DNA of 41,379 bases from JAZLEZ01 sp045615505 (GTDB taxonomy: Bacteria > Spirochaetota > Spirochaetia > Sphaerochaetales > Sphaerochaetaceae): assembly GCA_045615505.1 (NCBI GenBank), contig JAZLEZ010000029.1:1-41379 (forward strand), in the 5' to 3' direction. Every line of letters starts with the position of its first letter. The stretch's first letter is position 1. This document shows, piece by piece, positions 17,379 to 26,042 of this stretch. A model generated the notes under the pieces. The model had not been told where the DNA came from, did no database searches, and saw nothing but the letters and a program-made list of their open reading frames with translations. A program made the translations under genes and the position numbers.

Positions 17379-17818
17379 TATATACCTGTAGAACCGAACC
17401 CGCCGGCTCCGCGTTCTGTTTCTCCTAATGTATCGGATATATCAAAAGATGCTGTTTCATGTTTTGCAATAACCATCTGAGCAATTCTGTCTCCGTTATG
17501 GATCACAAAATCTTTGCCTGAAAGATTGATGAGAATTACTTTTATCTCACCGCGATAATCAGAATCAATAGTACCGGGAGAGTTCAATACGGTAATACCG
17601 AACTTTGCAGCAAGTCCGGATCTGGGTCTGATTTGAGCTTCAAATCCCTCAGGTATTTCCAAACTTATTCCTGTTGGAATCAAAGCATGTTTTCCGCTTT
17701 CAAGAACAAAGTCATTATCAAGACAGGCGCAGATATCTGCGCCTGCTGCTTGAGAAGAACTGTACACCGGAGCTTTAGCCCGGTCTTTAAGCTGTACTTT
17801 TATACTGCAGCCTACCAT
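17378..17818 (-). CDS. dut: dUTP diphosphatase (dUTPase)
   Basis: 146-residue trimeric dUTPase that hydrolyses dUTP to dUMP and pyrophosphate, supplying dUMP for thymidylate synthesis and keeping uracil out of DNA. All five motifs are visible: AGADICA, PRSGLA, the catalytic GTIDSDYRGEIKV, GDRIAQMVI, and the C-terminal ERGAGGFGSTG flap. It lies 15 bases after pnp, with its stop overlapping the next start by one base. The thymidylate kinase at the other end of the window acts later in the same pathway. Confidence 0.98.
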   Translation of the reverse strand: MVGCSIKVQLKDRAKAPVYSSSQAAGADICACLDNDFVLESGKHALIPTGISLEIPEGFEAQIRPRSGLAAKFGITVLNSPGTIDSDYRGEIKVILINLSGKDFVIHNGDRIAQMVIAKHETASFDISDTLGETERGAGGFGSTGI

Positions 17819-17833
17819 ACTTTACTCTTCGGA

Positions 17834-20014
17834 TTATTTGAAATCCTTATGAAATTTTTTGTGAAAATCTTTTCTGGAATCTCTTTTAGAATCTTCAGAT
17901 ACTCCGTCAGGATCAATAGCATCTATATAAGAGAGGCTCAATCTGCCGCCGGCTCTGTCAACTTCAATAAGTTTTACAGGAACTACCTGACCGACTTCAA
18001 GAATATCTGTTACCTTATCAACTCTAGTTCTGGCCAATTTAGAAATGTGACAAAGACCTTCTTTCCCCGGGAGAATTTCAACGAATGCACCAAAATCCAT
18101 AATTCTCTTAACAGTTCCCTGGTAGATTTTTCCTACCTCAGGTTCCTCTATAATTGCTTTTACCATCTCAAGAGCGGCTTGAGCAGATGCTGCATTCCTT
18201 CCGTAAATTGTAACTGTACCTATATCGTCAATGTTTACTTCGGCACCTGTTACCTGAGCAATACTCTTAATTGTCTTTCCGCCGGTTCCGATCACTGCTC
18301 CGATTTTTTCTTCATCTACCTTTGTGGTAAGGATTTTAGGTGCATATCTGTTTACTTCACCTCTTGGAGCAGCAAGTGTTTTTTCCATTATACCAAGAAT
18401 ATGATAACGACCTTCTTTTGCCTGCTGAAGAGCTTTACTCATAATTTCTGGTGTTACACCTGCAATCTTGATATCCATCTGGAATGCAGTAATACCATCT
18501 CTTGTACCGGCAACCTTGAAGTCCATATCTCCTAGATGATCTTCTTCTCCGAGAATATCAGAAAGAATCTGATACTTTGAATAATCGGCACCTTCAGTAA
18601 TAAGTCCCATAGCAATACCGGCAACAGGTTTTGAAATAGGAACTCCGGCATCCATAAGAGAAAGACACCCGCCGCAGACGGAAGCCATTGAAGAAGAACC
18701 GTTCGATTCCATTATTTCCGAAACAACTCTGACTGTGTAAGGGAATTCATCTTTTGCCGGAACAACAGCCTGAAGTGCTCTCTGAGCAAGATGACCGTGA
18801 CCTATTTCTCTTCTTCCGGTTGTAAGTTTACCTGTTTCACCGACTGAATACGGAGGGAAGTTATAATGCAGCATAAAATTACTGTAATTCTTATCCCCAT
18901 CGATATTATCAAACAACTGTTCATCCTGTACTGTTCCGAGTGTTGTTACTGCAAGACTCTGAGTTTCACCTCTGGTAAACAATGCGCTGCCATGAGTTCT
19001 ATTAAGAACACCGACCTCACATGCAATAGGTCTTATTTCAGTTACCTTTCTACCGTCAACTCTGATACCTTCATTAAGAATGGATGACCTGAGAATATTA
19101 TACTCAAAGTCATCAAATAGCTTTGAAAGCTCTGCAGATGAATCTTCATGTTCGGAAAGAACAGCTGAAAACTTCTCTTTTACCAGACTTTTGACATTTG
19201 CAACATTGTCATGACGAGCAATTTTACTGCTGCCTCTGAATGCTTCCTTTACAAGAGGTTCGGCAAAAGCCTTAATTGGATCAAGCCATGAAAGATCCTT
19301 GCTTTCTTCTGTGAGTACAGGTAATTTTTCCTTACCAGCAATTTTTTTAAGTTCAAGCTGTGCATCACAAAGCTTGGTAATTACCGGCTGAGCAGCGGCA
19401 ATGGCATCAAGCATATTCTGCTCTGAAACTTCATGGGCTCCACCTTCAACCATTGTAATTCCATCTCTTGTTCCTGCAACTACAATGTCCAAATCTGCCT
19501 GTTCAATCTGCTGAAATGTAGGATTGATTACATATTCACCGTTAATAAGAGCAACTCTGACACCTGCAATAGGTCCGTTAAAAGGAATATCGGAAATAGT
19601 AACTGCTGCAGAAGCCGCATTAATGGCAATGATATCAGGTGTATTAATCTGGTCTGCTGATACTACAGTAGGAACAATCTGAATTTCACGGCTGAAAGCC
19701 TTTTCAAATAAAGGTCTCATAGGACGATCTATAAGACGACTTACAAGAATCTCTTTATCTTTAGGTTTTGATTCTCTCTTAAGAAAACCTCCGGGAATCT
19801 TTCCTGCAGCATAATACTTTTCATTGTATTCCACTGATACCGGTACATAATCGAGTAATTCACTTGGTTCATCAGAACAACATACTGTTGCAATAACTGC
19901 TGAACCAGCATAGTGTGCATAAACGGCACCGTTAGCCTGTTTTGCGATTTTCCCTGTTTCAAATACAAGATAATCATCGCCAAGTTTGACTGAAACTTGT
20001 TTCAATTCTGACAT
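17834..20014 (-). CDS. pnp: Polyribonucleotide nucleotidyltransferase (PNPase)
   Basis: 726-residue 3'-to-5' phosphorolytic exoribonuclease. Two RNase PH-like cores are separated by a helical linker; the second carries GRREIGHGHLAQRAL and DILGEEDHLGDMDFK. They are followed by a KH domain (IGAVIGTGGKTIKSI) and an S1 domain (YQGTVKRIMDFGAFVEILPGKEG), with a short Lys/His/Phe-rich tail (FHKKFHKDF). Length and order match the family. It follows rpsO, as in many bacteria, with the hairpin at 20064-20085 in the gap. A 300-codon antisense open frame over dut/pnp is a shadow. Confidence 0.98.
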   Translation of the reverse strand: MSELKQVSVKLGDDYLVFETGKIAKQANGAVYAHYAGSAVIATVCCSDEPSELLDYVPVSVEYNEKYYAAGKIPGGFLKRESKPKDKEILVSRLIDRPMRPLFEKAFSREIQIVPTVVSADQINTPDIIAINAASAAVTISDIPFNGPIAGVRVALINGEYVINPTFQQIEQADLDIVVAGTRDGITMVEGGAHEVSEQNMLDAIAAAQPVITKLCDAQLELKKIAGKEKLPVLTEESKDLSWLDPIKAFAEPLVKEAFRGSSKIARHDNVANVKSLVKEKFSAVLSEHEDSSAELSKLFDDFEYNILRSSILNEGIRVDGRKVTEIRPIACEVGVLNRTHGSALFTRGETQSLAVTTLGTVQDEQLFDNIDGDKNYSNFMLHYNFPPYSVGETGKLTTGRREIGHGHLAQRALQAVVPAKDEFPYTVRVVSEIMESNGSSSMASVCGGCLSLMDAGVPISKPVAGIAMGLITEGADYSKYQILSDILGEEDHLGDMDFKVAGTRDGITAFQMDIKIAGVTPEIMSKALQQAKEGRYHILGIMEKTLAAPRGEVNRYAPKILTTKVDEEKIGAVIGTGGKTIKSIAQVTGAEVNIDDIGTVTIYGRNAASAQAALEMVKAIIEEPEVGKIYQGTVKRIMDFGAFVEILPGKEGLCHISKLARTRVDKVTDILEVGQVVPVKLIEVDRAGGRLSLSYIDAIDPDGVSEDSKRDSRKDFHKKFHKDFK

Positions 20015-20063
20015 AAACTTTCTTCCTCTTTCTTTTTTTTGTTCTTTTGCTTAAACGCAACAA

Positions 20064-20085
20064 AGCTCCGGTAAAAACCGGAGCT
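20064..20085 (-). terminator. Hairpin between rpsO and pnp (leaky terminator or processing site)
   Basis: On the minus strand AGCTCCGGT, loop TTTT, ACCGGAGCT is a perfect 9-base-pair stem just after rpsO (stop at 20099). The tract that follows is TTGTTGCG, too interrupted for a strong terminator. This fits partial readthrough into pnp or a site of mRNA processing; in E. coli the same gap holds both a leaky terminator and an RNase III site. Confidence 0.65.
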
Positions 20086-20098
20086 GAAATATAATTAC

Positions 20099-20365
20099 TT
20101 ATTTTCTAAGTCCAAGCTGCTCAATCAAAGTACGATACTTATTGATATCACAGTTCTTGACATACTTCAAAAGACGTCTTCTCTGACCGATCATTTTAAG
20201 AAGACCACGGTTTGATGTATGGTCTTTCGGATTGGCTTTAAAATGCTTCTGCAAATCATTGATTCTTGCTGTAAGAAGAGCAATCTGAACTTCAACAGCA
20301 CCTGTGTTCTTATCATTACCACCGAATTTAGTAATGATTTCCTGTTTTGTTTCCTTTGTAACCAT
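20099..20365 (-). CDS. rpsO: 30S ribosomal protein S15
   Basis: 88 residues, the standard length for S15, which binds the 16S rRNA central domain and nucleates platform assembly. Signature segments: TGAVEVQIALLTARINDLQKH, HTSNRGLLKMIGQRRRLLKYV and YRTLIEQLGLR. A good ribosome-binding site (GGGAG, 8 bases before ATG) lies in the 22-base gap after the ribF-like gene. It is immediately upstream of pnp, the classical arrangement. Confidence 0.99.
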   Translation of the reverse strand: MVTKETKQEIITKFGGNDKNTGAVEVQIALLTARINDLQKHFKANPKDHTSNRGLLKMIGQRRRLLKYVKNCDINKYRTLIEQLGLRK

Positions 20366-20387
20366 CAGTTACACTCCCAAGGTATAA

Positions 20388-20990
20388 TTATTTAACAGAC
20401 GATATCTGACCCTCATGGGGAATATACGTTCTGCCAAGCAATCTTTCCACCTTCTTAAGATTACCTGTTAAGAGACATCTGCGGATCAAAGAGCTGCTCA
20501 CAACTTCTCCGTCAACGAGAACGCCGGGAACTACTTTAAGAAAAGCAGATGAAGTAAAACGGGAGAGGTATTGTTCTATTTCAACAACAGAAGCACAGGA
20601 TGACGAATTACCGCACCTGAAATCCTCGCCCACTACCATCGCTCTGACATCGTACGACGTACACAGCAAAGCAATGAACTCTTCACCTGAAAGTTTACTC
20701 ATATAAGAAGAAAAGTCAATTACACAATGATAATCTAAAGCCAATTCATTCAATAAATTATCCCTTTCATCAGCAGAAATGATATCTTCGGCCTTAGTTT
20801 GCAGCCCTAAAGCCATTTTCGGATTGATATTGAAACTAATCAGAACAGTTTTTGCATCAAGTAGATTTGCAATTTTCTTACATGTCTTGAGAATTTCCAT
20901 ATGACCGAGATGCAGACCGTCAAAGACACCTATTGTAATAACACTCGGTATTTTTCTGAATGAAATATCACCAAACTTCTTCTCAATCAT
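20388..20990 (-). CDS. FAD synthetase domain protein (RibF lacking the riboflavin kinase domain)
   Basis: 200 residues, against about 300 for bifunctional RibF. Only the N-terminal FMN adenylyltransferase (nucleotidyltransferase) domain is present: the ATP-binding motif GVFDGLHLGH (residues 21-30), VGEDFRCG, and SSSLIRRCLLTGNLKKVERLLGR near the C-terminus. The protein stops a few residues after this segment; the flavokinase hallmark (GxGFPTANL-type motif) is absent and the stop is followed 22 bases later by rpsO, so no remnant remains. It should convert FMN to FAD but not riboflavin to FMN. It sits where ribF often sits (truB-ribF-rpsO), which supports the identity. Confidence 0.87.
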   Translation of the reverse strand: MIEKKFGDISFRKIPSVITIGVFDGLHLGHMEILKTCKKIANLLDAKTVLISFNINPKMALGLQTKAEDIISADERDNLLNELALDYHCVIDFSSYMSKLSGEEFIALLCTSYDVRAMVVGEDFRCGNSSSCASVVEIEQYLSRFTSSAFLKVVPGVLVDGEVVSSSLIRRCLLTGNLKKVERLLGRTYIPHEGQISSVK

Positions 20991-20993
20991 AAT

Positions 20994-21698
20994 TCAGAGC
21001 CTTGTATAAGAATTCAGCTCTTCTAGTAACTTCAACGCCGAATCTGCTTTGACGGCGGACAATTTTTCCGTATCATCATAATCAATTGCAAATTCCAGTT
21101 TAAAAGGTCCTATCTGAGTTCTTCTCAACTGTGTCAAATATGCACAACTTGAACATAATTTCCCCAAATCTCTTGCATAAGATCTTATATATGTACCTTT
21201 GGAAACATGCAATTCAATATTAAGCACAGGAGCATCATAGCCTAAGATTTTATAATCATAGATTTCAACATTCCGCCCCTGAAGCTCAACTTCCTTTCCG
21301 GATCTTACAAGTTGATAACTGCGTTTACCATTTACATGCAATGCACTGTAAACGGGTGGAACCTGTAAAATTTTACCTTTCAGTTTTCTTACGGCTTCTT
21401 CTATAGTTTTAAAATCCGGAACAGGTTTTTCGTCAATTATTTCTCCTTCAGGATCCAAAGTGTCTGTTTCCTTTCCGAAATAAATCGATGCAACATATTT
21501 TTTATCCAGCCCCATGAAAAGACTGTTAAGCTTTGTATATTTACCGCAAAGTGCAATCATCAAACCGGTTGCAAATTTGTCAAGAGTCCCGCAATGACCT
21601 GTTTTGTCATTTACATAACGCTTTACATAATTCAGACAAGAAAAAGATGTAACATCAGGGCCCTTATTGATAAGTACAATAGCATCAGTTCTGTTCAT
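20994..21698 (-). CDS. truB: tRNA pseudouridine(55) synthase TruB, short form
   Basis: 234 residues. The catalytic motif is GHCGTLDKFATGL with the nucleophile Asp40; also visible are YVASIYFGKETDTLDPEGE, PPVYSALHVNGKRSYQLVR, and KGTYIRSYARDLG. The enzyme makes pseudouridine-55 in the T-loop of all elongator tRNAs. E. coli TruB is about 314 residues; here the protein ends shortly after the catalytic core, without a full C-terminal PUA-like domain. It overlaps rbfA by 14 bases and is followed by the ribF-like gene after 3 bases. Confidence 0.94.
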   Translation of the reverse strand: MNRTDAIVLINKGPDVTSFSCLNYVKRYVNDKTGHCGTLDKFATGLMIALCGKYTKLNSLFMGLDKKYVASIYFGKETDTLDPEGEIIDEKPVPDFKTIEEAVRKLKGKILQVPPVYSALHVNGKRSYQLVRSGKEVELQGRNVEIYDYKILGYDAPVLNIELHVSKGTYIRSYARDLGKLCSSCAYLTQLRRTQIGPFKLEFAIDYDDTEKLSAVKADSALKLLEELNSYTRL

Positions 21699-22041
21699 TT
21701 GTTTTTAATGAATCCAGCAATTCATCAATTCTTCTGGCATTGAGATATGTTTCATCTGCAAGAAATGTAAGTTTTGGAGTATTCTTTGTTTTCAAAACTG
21801 CAGCAAGCCTGGCCTGAATAAAACCCGCTGCAGACTGCAGTGCTTTAACAGAATTTCCCAATTGTTTCTCATCAAGGCAATTTACATACAAAGTAGCGTA
21901 AGCATTATCTTTTGAAACAGACACATCCGTTATACTGGCAAACCTTGACAATTTGGGATTTTTGATATCTCCGTTTACTATCAAGGTATTTACAGCCTGA
22001 ATGATTCTACTATGTAATCTGTTCTGAATATAGTCGCTCAT
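21685..22041 (-). CDS. rbfA: Ribosome-binding factor A
   Basis: 118-residue KH-fold assembly factor for the 30S subunit, important for 16S 5'-end maturation. Typical features: an N-terminal helix (RLHSRIIQAVNTLI), ITDVSVSKDNAYATLYV, and the C-terminal PKLTFLADETYLNARRIDELL. Its ATG shares one base with the infB stop (TGATG) and its end overlaps truB, so translation is coupled on both sides. infB-rbfA-truB is a near-universal bacterial order. Confidence 0.95.
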   Translation of the reverse strand: MSDYIQNRLHSRIIQAVNTLIVNGDIKNPKLSRFASITDVSVSKDNAYATLYVNCLDEKQLGNSVKALQSAAGFIQARLAAVLKTKNTPKLTFLADETYLNARRIDELLDSLKTNEQN

Positions 22042-24572
22042 CAGATAATCACTCCGGTATCTTCAAGTTTTCTGGCAGTTTCCTGAATTTCTACAAATTC
22101 AATAATATCCCCTTCTCTGATATCCTGGAAGTTTTCTATACCGATACCGCATTCAAAACCGGCAGACACTTCACGGGCATCATCCTTGAATCTCTTAAGT
22201 GAAGAAATCTTCAAAAGTTCTTTACTGAGCTGAATATTATCTCTTACAACTCTGCAATAGTTATTTCTTCTTACGCATCCGCTGTTGATGAAACATCCGG
22301 CAACAATACCGACCTTAGGTACTTTGAATACCTGTCTGACTTCAGCTGTTCCCACATCTATTTCCGTCTTCTCTGGAGAAAGCATACCTTCCATTGCTGC
22401 CTTAACATCATCAACCACATTATAGATTATGTTATATTTGCGTATATCAATGTGTTCTTCATCTGCTCTAGTTTGAGCTTTTGCAGTAGGACGGACATTA
22501 AATCCTATAACCAAAGCGGGATTTTCACTTGCAGAAGCAAGGTTGATATCATCTTCTATAATAGCACCGGCTGCAGCTCGTATTACTCTTACACGGATTT
22601 CCGGTGTACTGAGTTTCTCAAGTGCCATCTGCAGAGCCTCAACAGACCCCTGAACATCACCTTTTATGACAAGGTTTAGTTCTTTTGCTTCGCCCTCGTG
22701 CATAACTTCAAACATATTTTCAAGAGTTACTTTCTTATATCTGTTAGCCTGATTCAATCTTTCAAGTTCCTGTCGTTTAGCTCCGATCATTCTTGCCTGT
22801 TTTTCATCTTCGCAAACCTGAATAGGATCGCCTGCATTCGGAACATCAGACAAACCAATTACTTCAACAGGAGTAGAAGGACCGGCTTCTTTGATTTTTC
22901 TTCCGCGGTCATCAAACATAGCTCTTACACGACCAGAATAAATTCCGGCTACATAGTAATCACCCTGCCTCAAAGTACCTCTCTGTACCATAACGGAAGC
23001 AACAATTCCTCGTCCCTGATCGATTCTGGCTTCCAATATTTTACCTTCTGCTCTGACTTTTGGATTGGATTTAAGTTCCATCATTTCAGACTGAAGAAGA
23101 ATAGTATCAAGAAGATTATCAATACCAATTTTCTTTTTTGCAGAAATCTGACAGTACAGAGTCTTTCCGCCCCATTCTTCCGGGAGTAAACCTTTATCTG
23201 AAAGCTGTTGCATTACCCTGTCCGGCTTTGCTTCCGGAAGATCAATTTTATTTATAGCAACTATGATAGGAACATTTGCAGCTTTTGCATGATCAATAGC
23301 TTCCAGAGTCTGAGGCATTACCCCGTCATTTGCAGCAACAACAAGAACTACAATATCCGTAATCTGAGCACCACGGGCACGCATTAATGTAAATGCAGCA
23401 TGTCCCGGAGTATCTAGGAAAACAACATCTCCTTTTTGCGGAATGCTTACCTTATAAGCACCTATATGTTGTGTAATACCTCCGAATTCTCCGTCAACTA
23501 CATTAGTCTGTCTTATTGCATCAAGAAGTTTTGTCTTACCATGGTCAACATGACCCATGACAGTAACAATCGGAGCTCTGGAAATAATATCCTCATCTTT
23601 ATCTTTTTCGCTTTCAATTACTGTTTCCTGATAGAGGTCGATAAGATGAACCTGACATCCGTATTCTTCAGCAATAATAGTAGCTGTATCGCTGTCGATA
23701 CTCTGGTTAATGGATACCATCATTCCCATGGAAAAAAGTTTGCTGATAATTTCAGAAGCTTTGATGTTCATTTTTTTTGCAAGGTCACTGACAGTTACAG
23801 AAGCCATAATATCTATATTCTTTGCAACAACGGCAGAAGGTTCATTTGACTTTTTCTTTCCGTATTGCTTCAGTTCTAATTCATCTTCATTCTGTTCATG
23901 TCTCCTGTCACGACCTTTATCCTTGGAAAATACCCTCTTATTTTTTCCTTCCGGAATTGAATCACCACCAAAATTATTTCTTGATGGACCCTTATTGAAT
24001 CCGGGTTTGAAACCGGTATTTGAACCGTCTTTCTTAAAATCTTTATTATAAGGACCCTTCTGATTGCCTCTTGGTGTGTAAGTACCGGTGATAGGTTTTC
24101 TTTCACCGTTCTGGTTTTGAGATCTAGGATAGCGCGGTCTGATAACCTGCCCGTCCTTTCCGTAATTTACACCGCCAACAGAACCTACTGGACCAGATGA
24201 TTTAGGCATTACGGAATTCTTAGGTAAAATAGGAGGAAGATTTGCACCTGAGATAATAACCGGACCATTGTTTATAACTGTATTGGCAGCAGTGATTTTT
24301 TTAACAACCTTTTTGACCGGCACTTCAGTTTTTTTTACAACAGTTTTCTCAACAGTTTTCTCAACAGTTTTTTCAACCGGCTTTTCTACTGCAGCAGCAA
24401 CATCATTAACCGGTTGTGATTTGACTACTACAACAGGCTTTTTCTTAAGAACAACAACTTTCTTTTTTTCAACCTGAGTATTGTTTGCTGCAGCTGCAGG
24501 CTGTACAACCTTTACTTCTGCAGGACGGCTCTGTTTAATCAATGTTGCCTTTGGTTTATTTTCTTCTGGCAT
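22041..24572 (-). CDS. infB: Translation initiation factor IF-2
   Basis: 843-residue GTPase that brings fMet-tRNA to the 30S subunit and promotes subunit joining. The first ~230 residues are low-complexity Lys/Val/Pro/Asn/Gly-rich sequence with VEKT repeats; then comes an IF2_N helix-turn region (MNIKASEIISKLFSMGMMV). The G domain shows VTVMGHVDHGKTKLLD (G1), GGITQHIGAY (G2), DTPGHAAF (G3), NKIDLP (G4). The C-terminal domains end with GFECGIGIENFQDIREGD. The ATG is forced by a TAG just upstream; the GAGGAG ribosome-binding site is 12 bases away, inside the end of nusA. Confidence 0.98.
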   Translation of the reverse strand: MPEENKPKATLIKQSRPAEVKVVQPAAAANNTQVEKKKVVVLKKKPVVVVKSQPVNDVAAAVEKPVEKTVEKTVEKTVVKKTEVPVKKVVKKITAANTVINNGPVIISGANLPPILPKNSVMPKSSGPVGSVGGVNYGKDGQVIRPRYPRSQNQNGERKPITGTYTPRGNQKGPYNKDFKKDGSNTGFKPGFNKGPSRNNFGGDSIPEGKNKRVFSKDKGRDRRHEQNEDELELKQYGKKKSNEPSAVVAKNIDIMASVTVSDLAKKMNIKASEIISKLFSMGMMVSINQSIDSDTATIIAEEYGCQVHLIDLYQETVIESEKDKDEDIISRAPIVTVMGHVDHGKTKLLDAIRQTNVVDGEFGGITQHIGAYKVSIPQKGDVVFLDTPGHAAFTLMRARGAQITDIVVLVVAANDGVMPQTLEAIDHAKAANVPIIVAINKIDLPEAKPDRVMQQLSDKGLLPEEWGGKTLYCQISAKKKIGIDNLLDTILLQSEMMELKSNPKVRAEGKILEARIDQGRGIVASVMVQRGTLRQGDYYVAGIYSGRVRAMFDDRGRKIKEAGPSTPVEVIGLSDVPNAGDPIQVCEDEKQARMIGAKRQELERLNQANRYKKVTLENMFEVMHEGEAKELNLVIKGDVQGSVEALQMALEKLSTPEIRVRVIRAAAGAIIEDDINLASASENPALVIGFNVRPTAKAQTRADEEHIDIRKYNIIYNVVDDVKAAMEGMLSPEKTEIDVGTAEVRQVFKVPKVGIVAGCFINSGCVRRNNYCRVVRDNIQLSKELLKISSLKRFKDDAREVSAGFECGIGIENFQDIREGDIIEFVEIQETARKLEDTGVII
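24339..24386 (-). repeat. 12-base tandem repeats in the infB N-terminal region
   Basis: Read on the plus strand, AACAGTTTTCTC occurs at 24339-24350 and 24351-24362, AACAGTTTTTTC at 24363-24374 and the diverged AACCGGCTTTTC at 24375-24386. On the coding strand they give a VEK(T/P) repeat in the disordered IF-2 N-terminus. Being a multiple of three, copy-number change would keep the frame. Confidence 0.85.
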
Positions 24573-24581
24573 CTAATCAAA

Positions 24582-26042
24582 TCACTCCTCTTCAAAACTG
24601 ATTGCTACATGGCAGTTCGGACACTCTGTCATACCTATCTTAATCGGATGTCCGCATTCTGGACATTCAAACTCTTCCGTATCGTCAGATTCGCTATCAA
24701 CAAATTCTACATTGGCATTGATAACTTCTTTGATTCTGTTGATTTCTTCATCAGAAATATCTCCGAGATCTTTTAGTTCTTCATCAGAATAGTCAAGGAA
24801 ATCTTCAACATAAAGAATATCATGTCTTGCAAGCCTTGCAGCAAGATCAGCATCGAGATATTCGTCTAAGGAAAGTCCGTCTTCTTCTGAGTATTCTTCA
24901 GATTGAGAAACATCAGAAATATCATTAAGATCAGTGCTGAATGCAGCATCTGCAGCAGCTCTGGCCTGTTCGAAAATAGGCATACTCTCAAAATCTTCCT
25001 GAGTTTTGACATCAATCAGCCAATCACACATTCTGTTAACAAGACGAACATTCAAACCCTGTTTTCCGATGGCAAGTGAAAGCTGGCTGGGATCTACAAT
25101 TGCAACAGCAGATTTTTTGTCGTAATCAGTAACATATATTCTATCTACTTTTGCAGGAGAAAGGGCATTAGAAATGAATTCAAGAGGATTCGGATCCCAT
25201 TTTACAACATCGATTCTTTCATCGTCGATTTCTTTCATAATTGTCTGAATGCGAACACCCTTCAATCCTACACATGTTCCGACTGCATCAACATCTGTTT
25301 TTTTAGGCCAAACTGCAACTTTGGTTCTGTAACCCGGCTCGCGGACAATTTTTACAATTTCAAGTCCGGGATCTTTTACGGACAGTTCAGGAACATTGAT
25401 ATAAAAGAGTTTTTTGATGAAATCATCACTTGCTCTGGAAAGCAAAACACGGATATTTTTATCATTTTTCTCATCAGGACTGACTTTTTCTACATAACAG
25501 CGGATTCTGTCACCTTTCTGATAGATTTCCTTTGGACTCTGATTCTTTTTAGGAAGGAAACCGGATGTTTTACCTATATCTATCATCATGTCGCCGTCTT
25601 CATGGATTGTCTGTACATAACCGTTGATGATTTCTCCGACCTTACTTTTGAACTCAGAATATAGCTCATCCTTTTGAATTTCCCTTATCTGACTCTGAGC
25701 TCTCTGTTTTCCGGTCTGAACCTGACCTCTATTGAAAGTCTTAGGATCTATGGAAATCAACAGCTCATCTCCGACTTCAGCTTCATCTGTCAACTCCAAA
25801 GCATCAGAAAGAGAAATTTCCATTACTTCATCTTTGAAATCTTCATCTGCTACAACTACTTTTTTTGACGCAAGTTCTACAGAACTGTAATCATCTGCAA
25901 AAGTTACAACAGCATTTTCATCTGTGTGGAACTTATTCTTATAAGTGGCCTTCAGAGTCTGTTCAATTGTATCAATTACCAATTCAAGTGAAATACCCTT
26001 TTCATTAACCATTGCATCAATGGCATCTCTAAGTTCAGACAT
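24582..26042 (-). CDS. nusA: Transcription termination/antitermination factor NusA with C-terminal zinc ribbon
   Basis: 486 residues. Order of domains: N-terminal RNA-polymerase-binding domain (ELRDAIDAMVNEKGIS onward), S1 (INGYVQTIHEDGDMMIDIG), two KH domains (VGLKGVRIQTI and LAIGKQGLNVRLVN), then an acidic linker and a helix-hairpin-helix-like segment (ADLAARLARHDILYVEDFL). The last residues are unusual: CPEC-x10-CPNC (Cys460, 463, 474, 477), a zinc-ribbon pattern I do not associate with standard NusA. NusA controls pausing, intrinsic termination and antitermination. The start at 26042 is chosen for AAGGAG 8 bases upstream; an in-frame ATG at 26078 adds an unrelated leader. It overlaps rimP by 8 bases. 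Confidence 0.96.
   Translation of the reverse strand: MSELRDAIDAMVNEKGISLELVIDTIEQTLKATYKNKFHTDENAVVTFADDYSSVELASKKVVVADEDFKDEVMEISLSDALELTDEAEVGDELLISIDPKTFNRGQVQTGKQRAQSQIREIQKDELYSEFKSKVGEIINGYVQTIHEDGDMMIDIGKTSGFLPKKNQSPKEIYQKGDRIRCYVEKVSPDEKNDKNIRVLLSRASDDFIKKLFYINVPELSVKDPGLEIVKIVREPGYRTKVAVWPKKTDVDAVGTCVGLKGVRIQTIMKEIDDERIDVVKWDPNPLEFISNALSPAKVDRIYVTDYDKKSAVAIVDPSQLSLAIGKQGLNVRLVNRMCDWLIDVKTQEDFESMPIFEQARAAADAAFSTDLNDISDVSQSEEYSEEDGLSLDEYLDADLAARLARHDILYVEDFLDYSDEELKDLGDISDEEINRIKEVINANVEFVDSESDDTEEFECPECGHPIKIGMTECPNCHVAISFEEE

Noticed and set aside
17633..18535. 300-codon plus-strand open frame antisense to dut and pnp
   Set aside because: Cys/Phe/Tyr/Ser-rich translation with no domain, no ribosome-binding site, wholly opposite two certain genes; a by-product of codon bias.
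22698..23849. Two plus-strand frames of 137-163 codons opposite infB
   Set aside because: Low-complexity Ser/Phe/Asn translations, no start signals; shadows of the infB frame.
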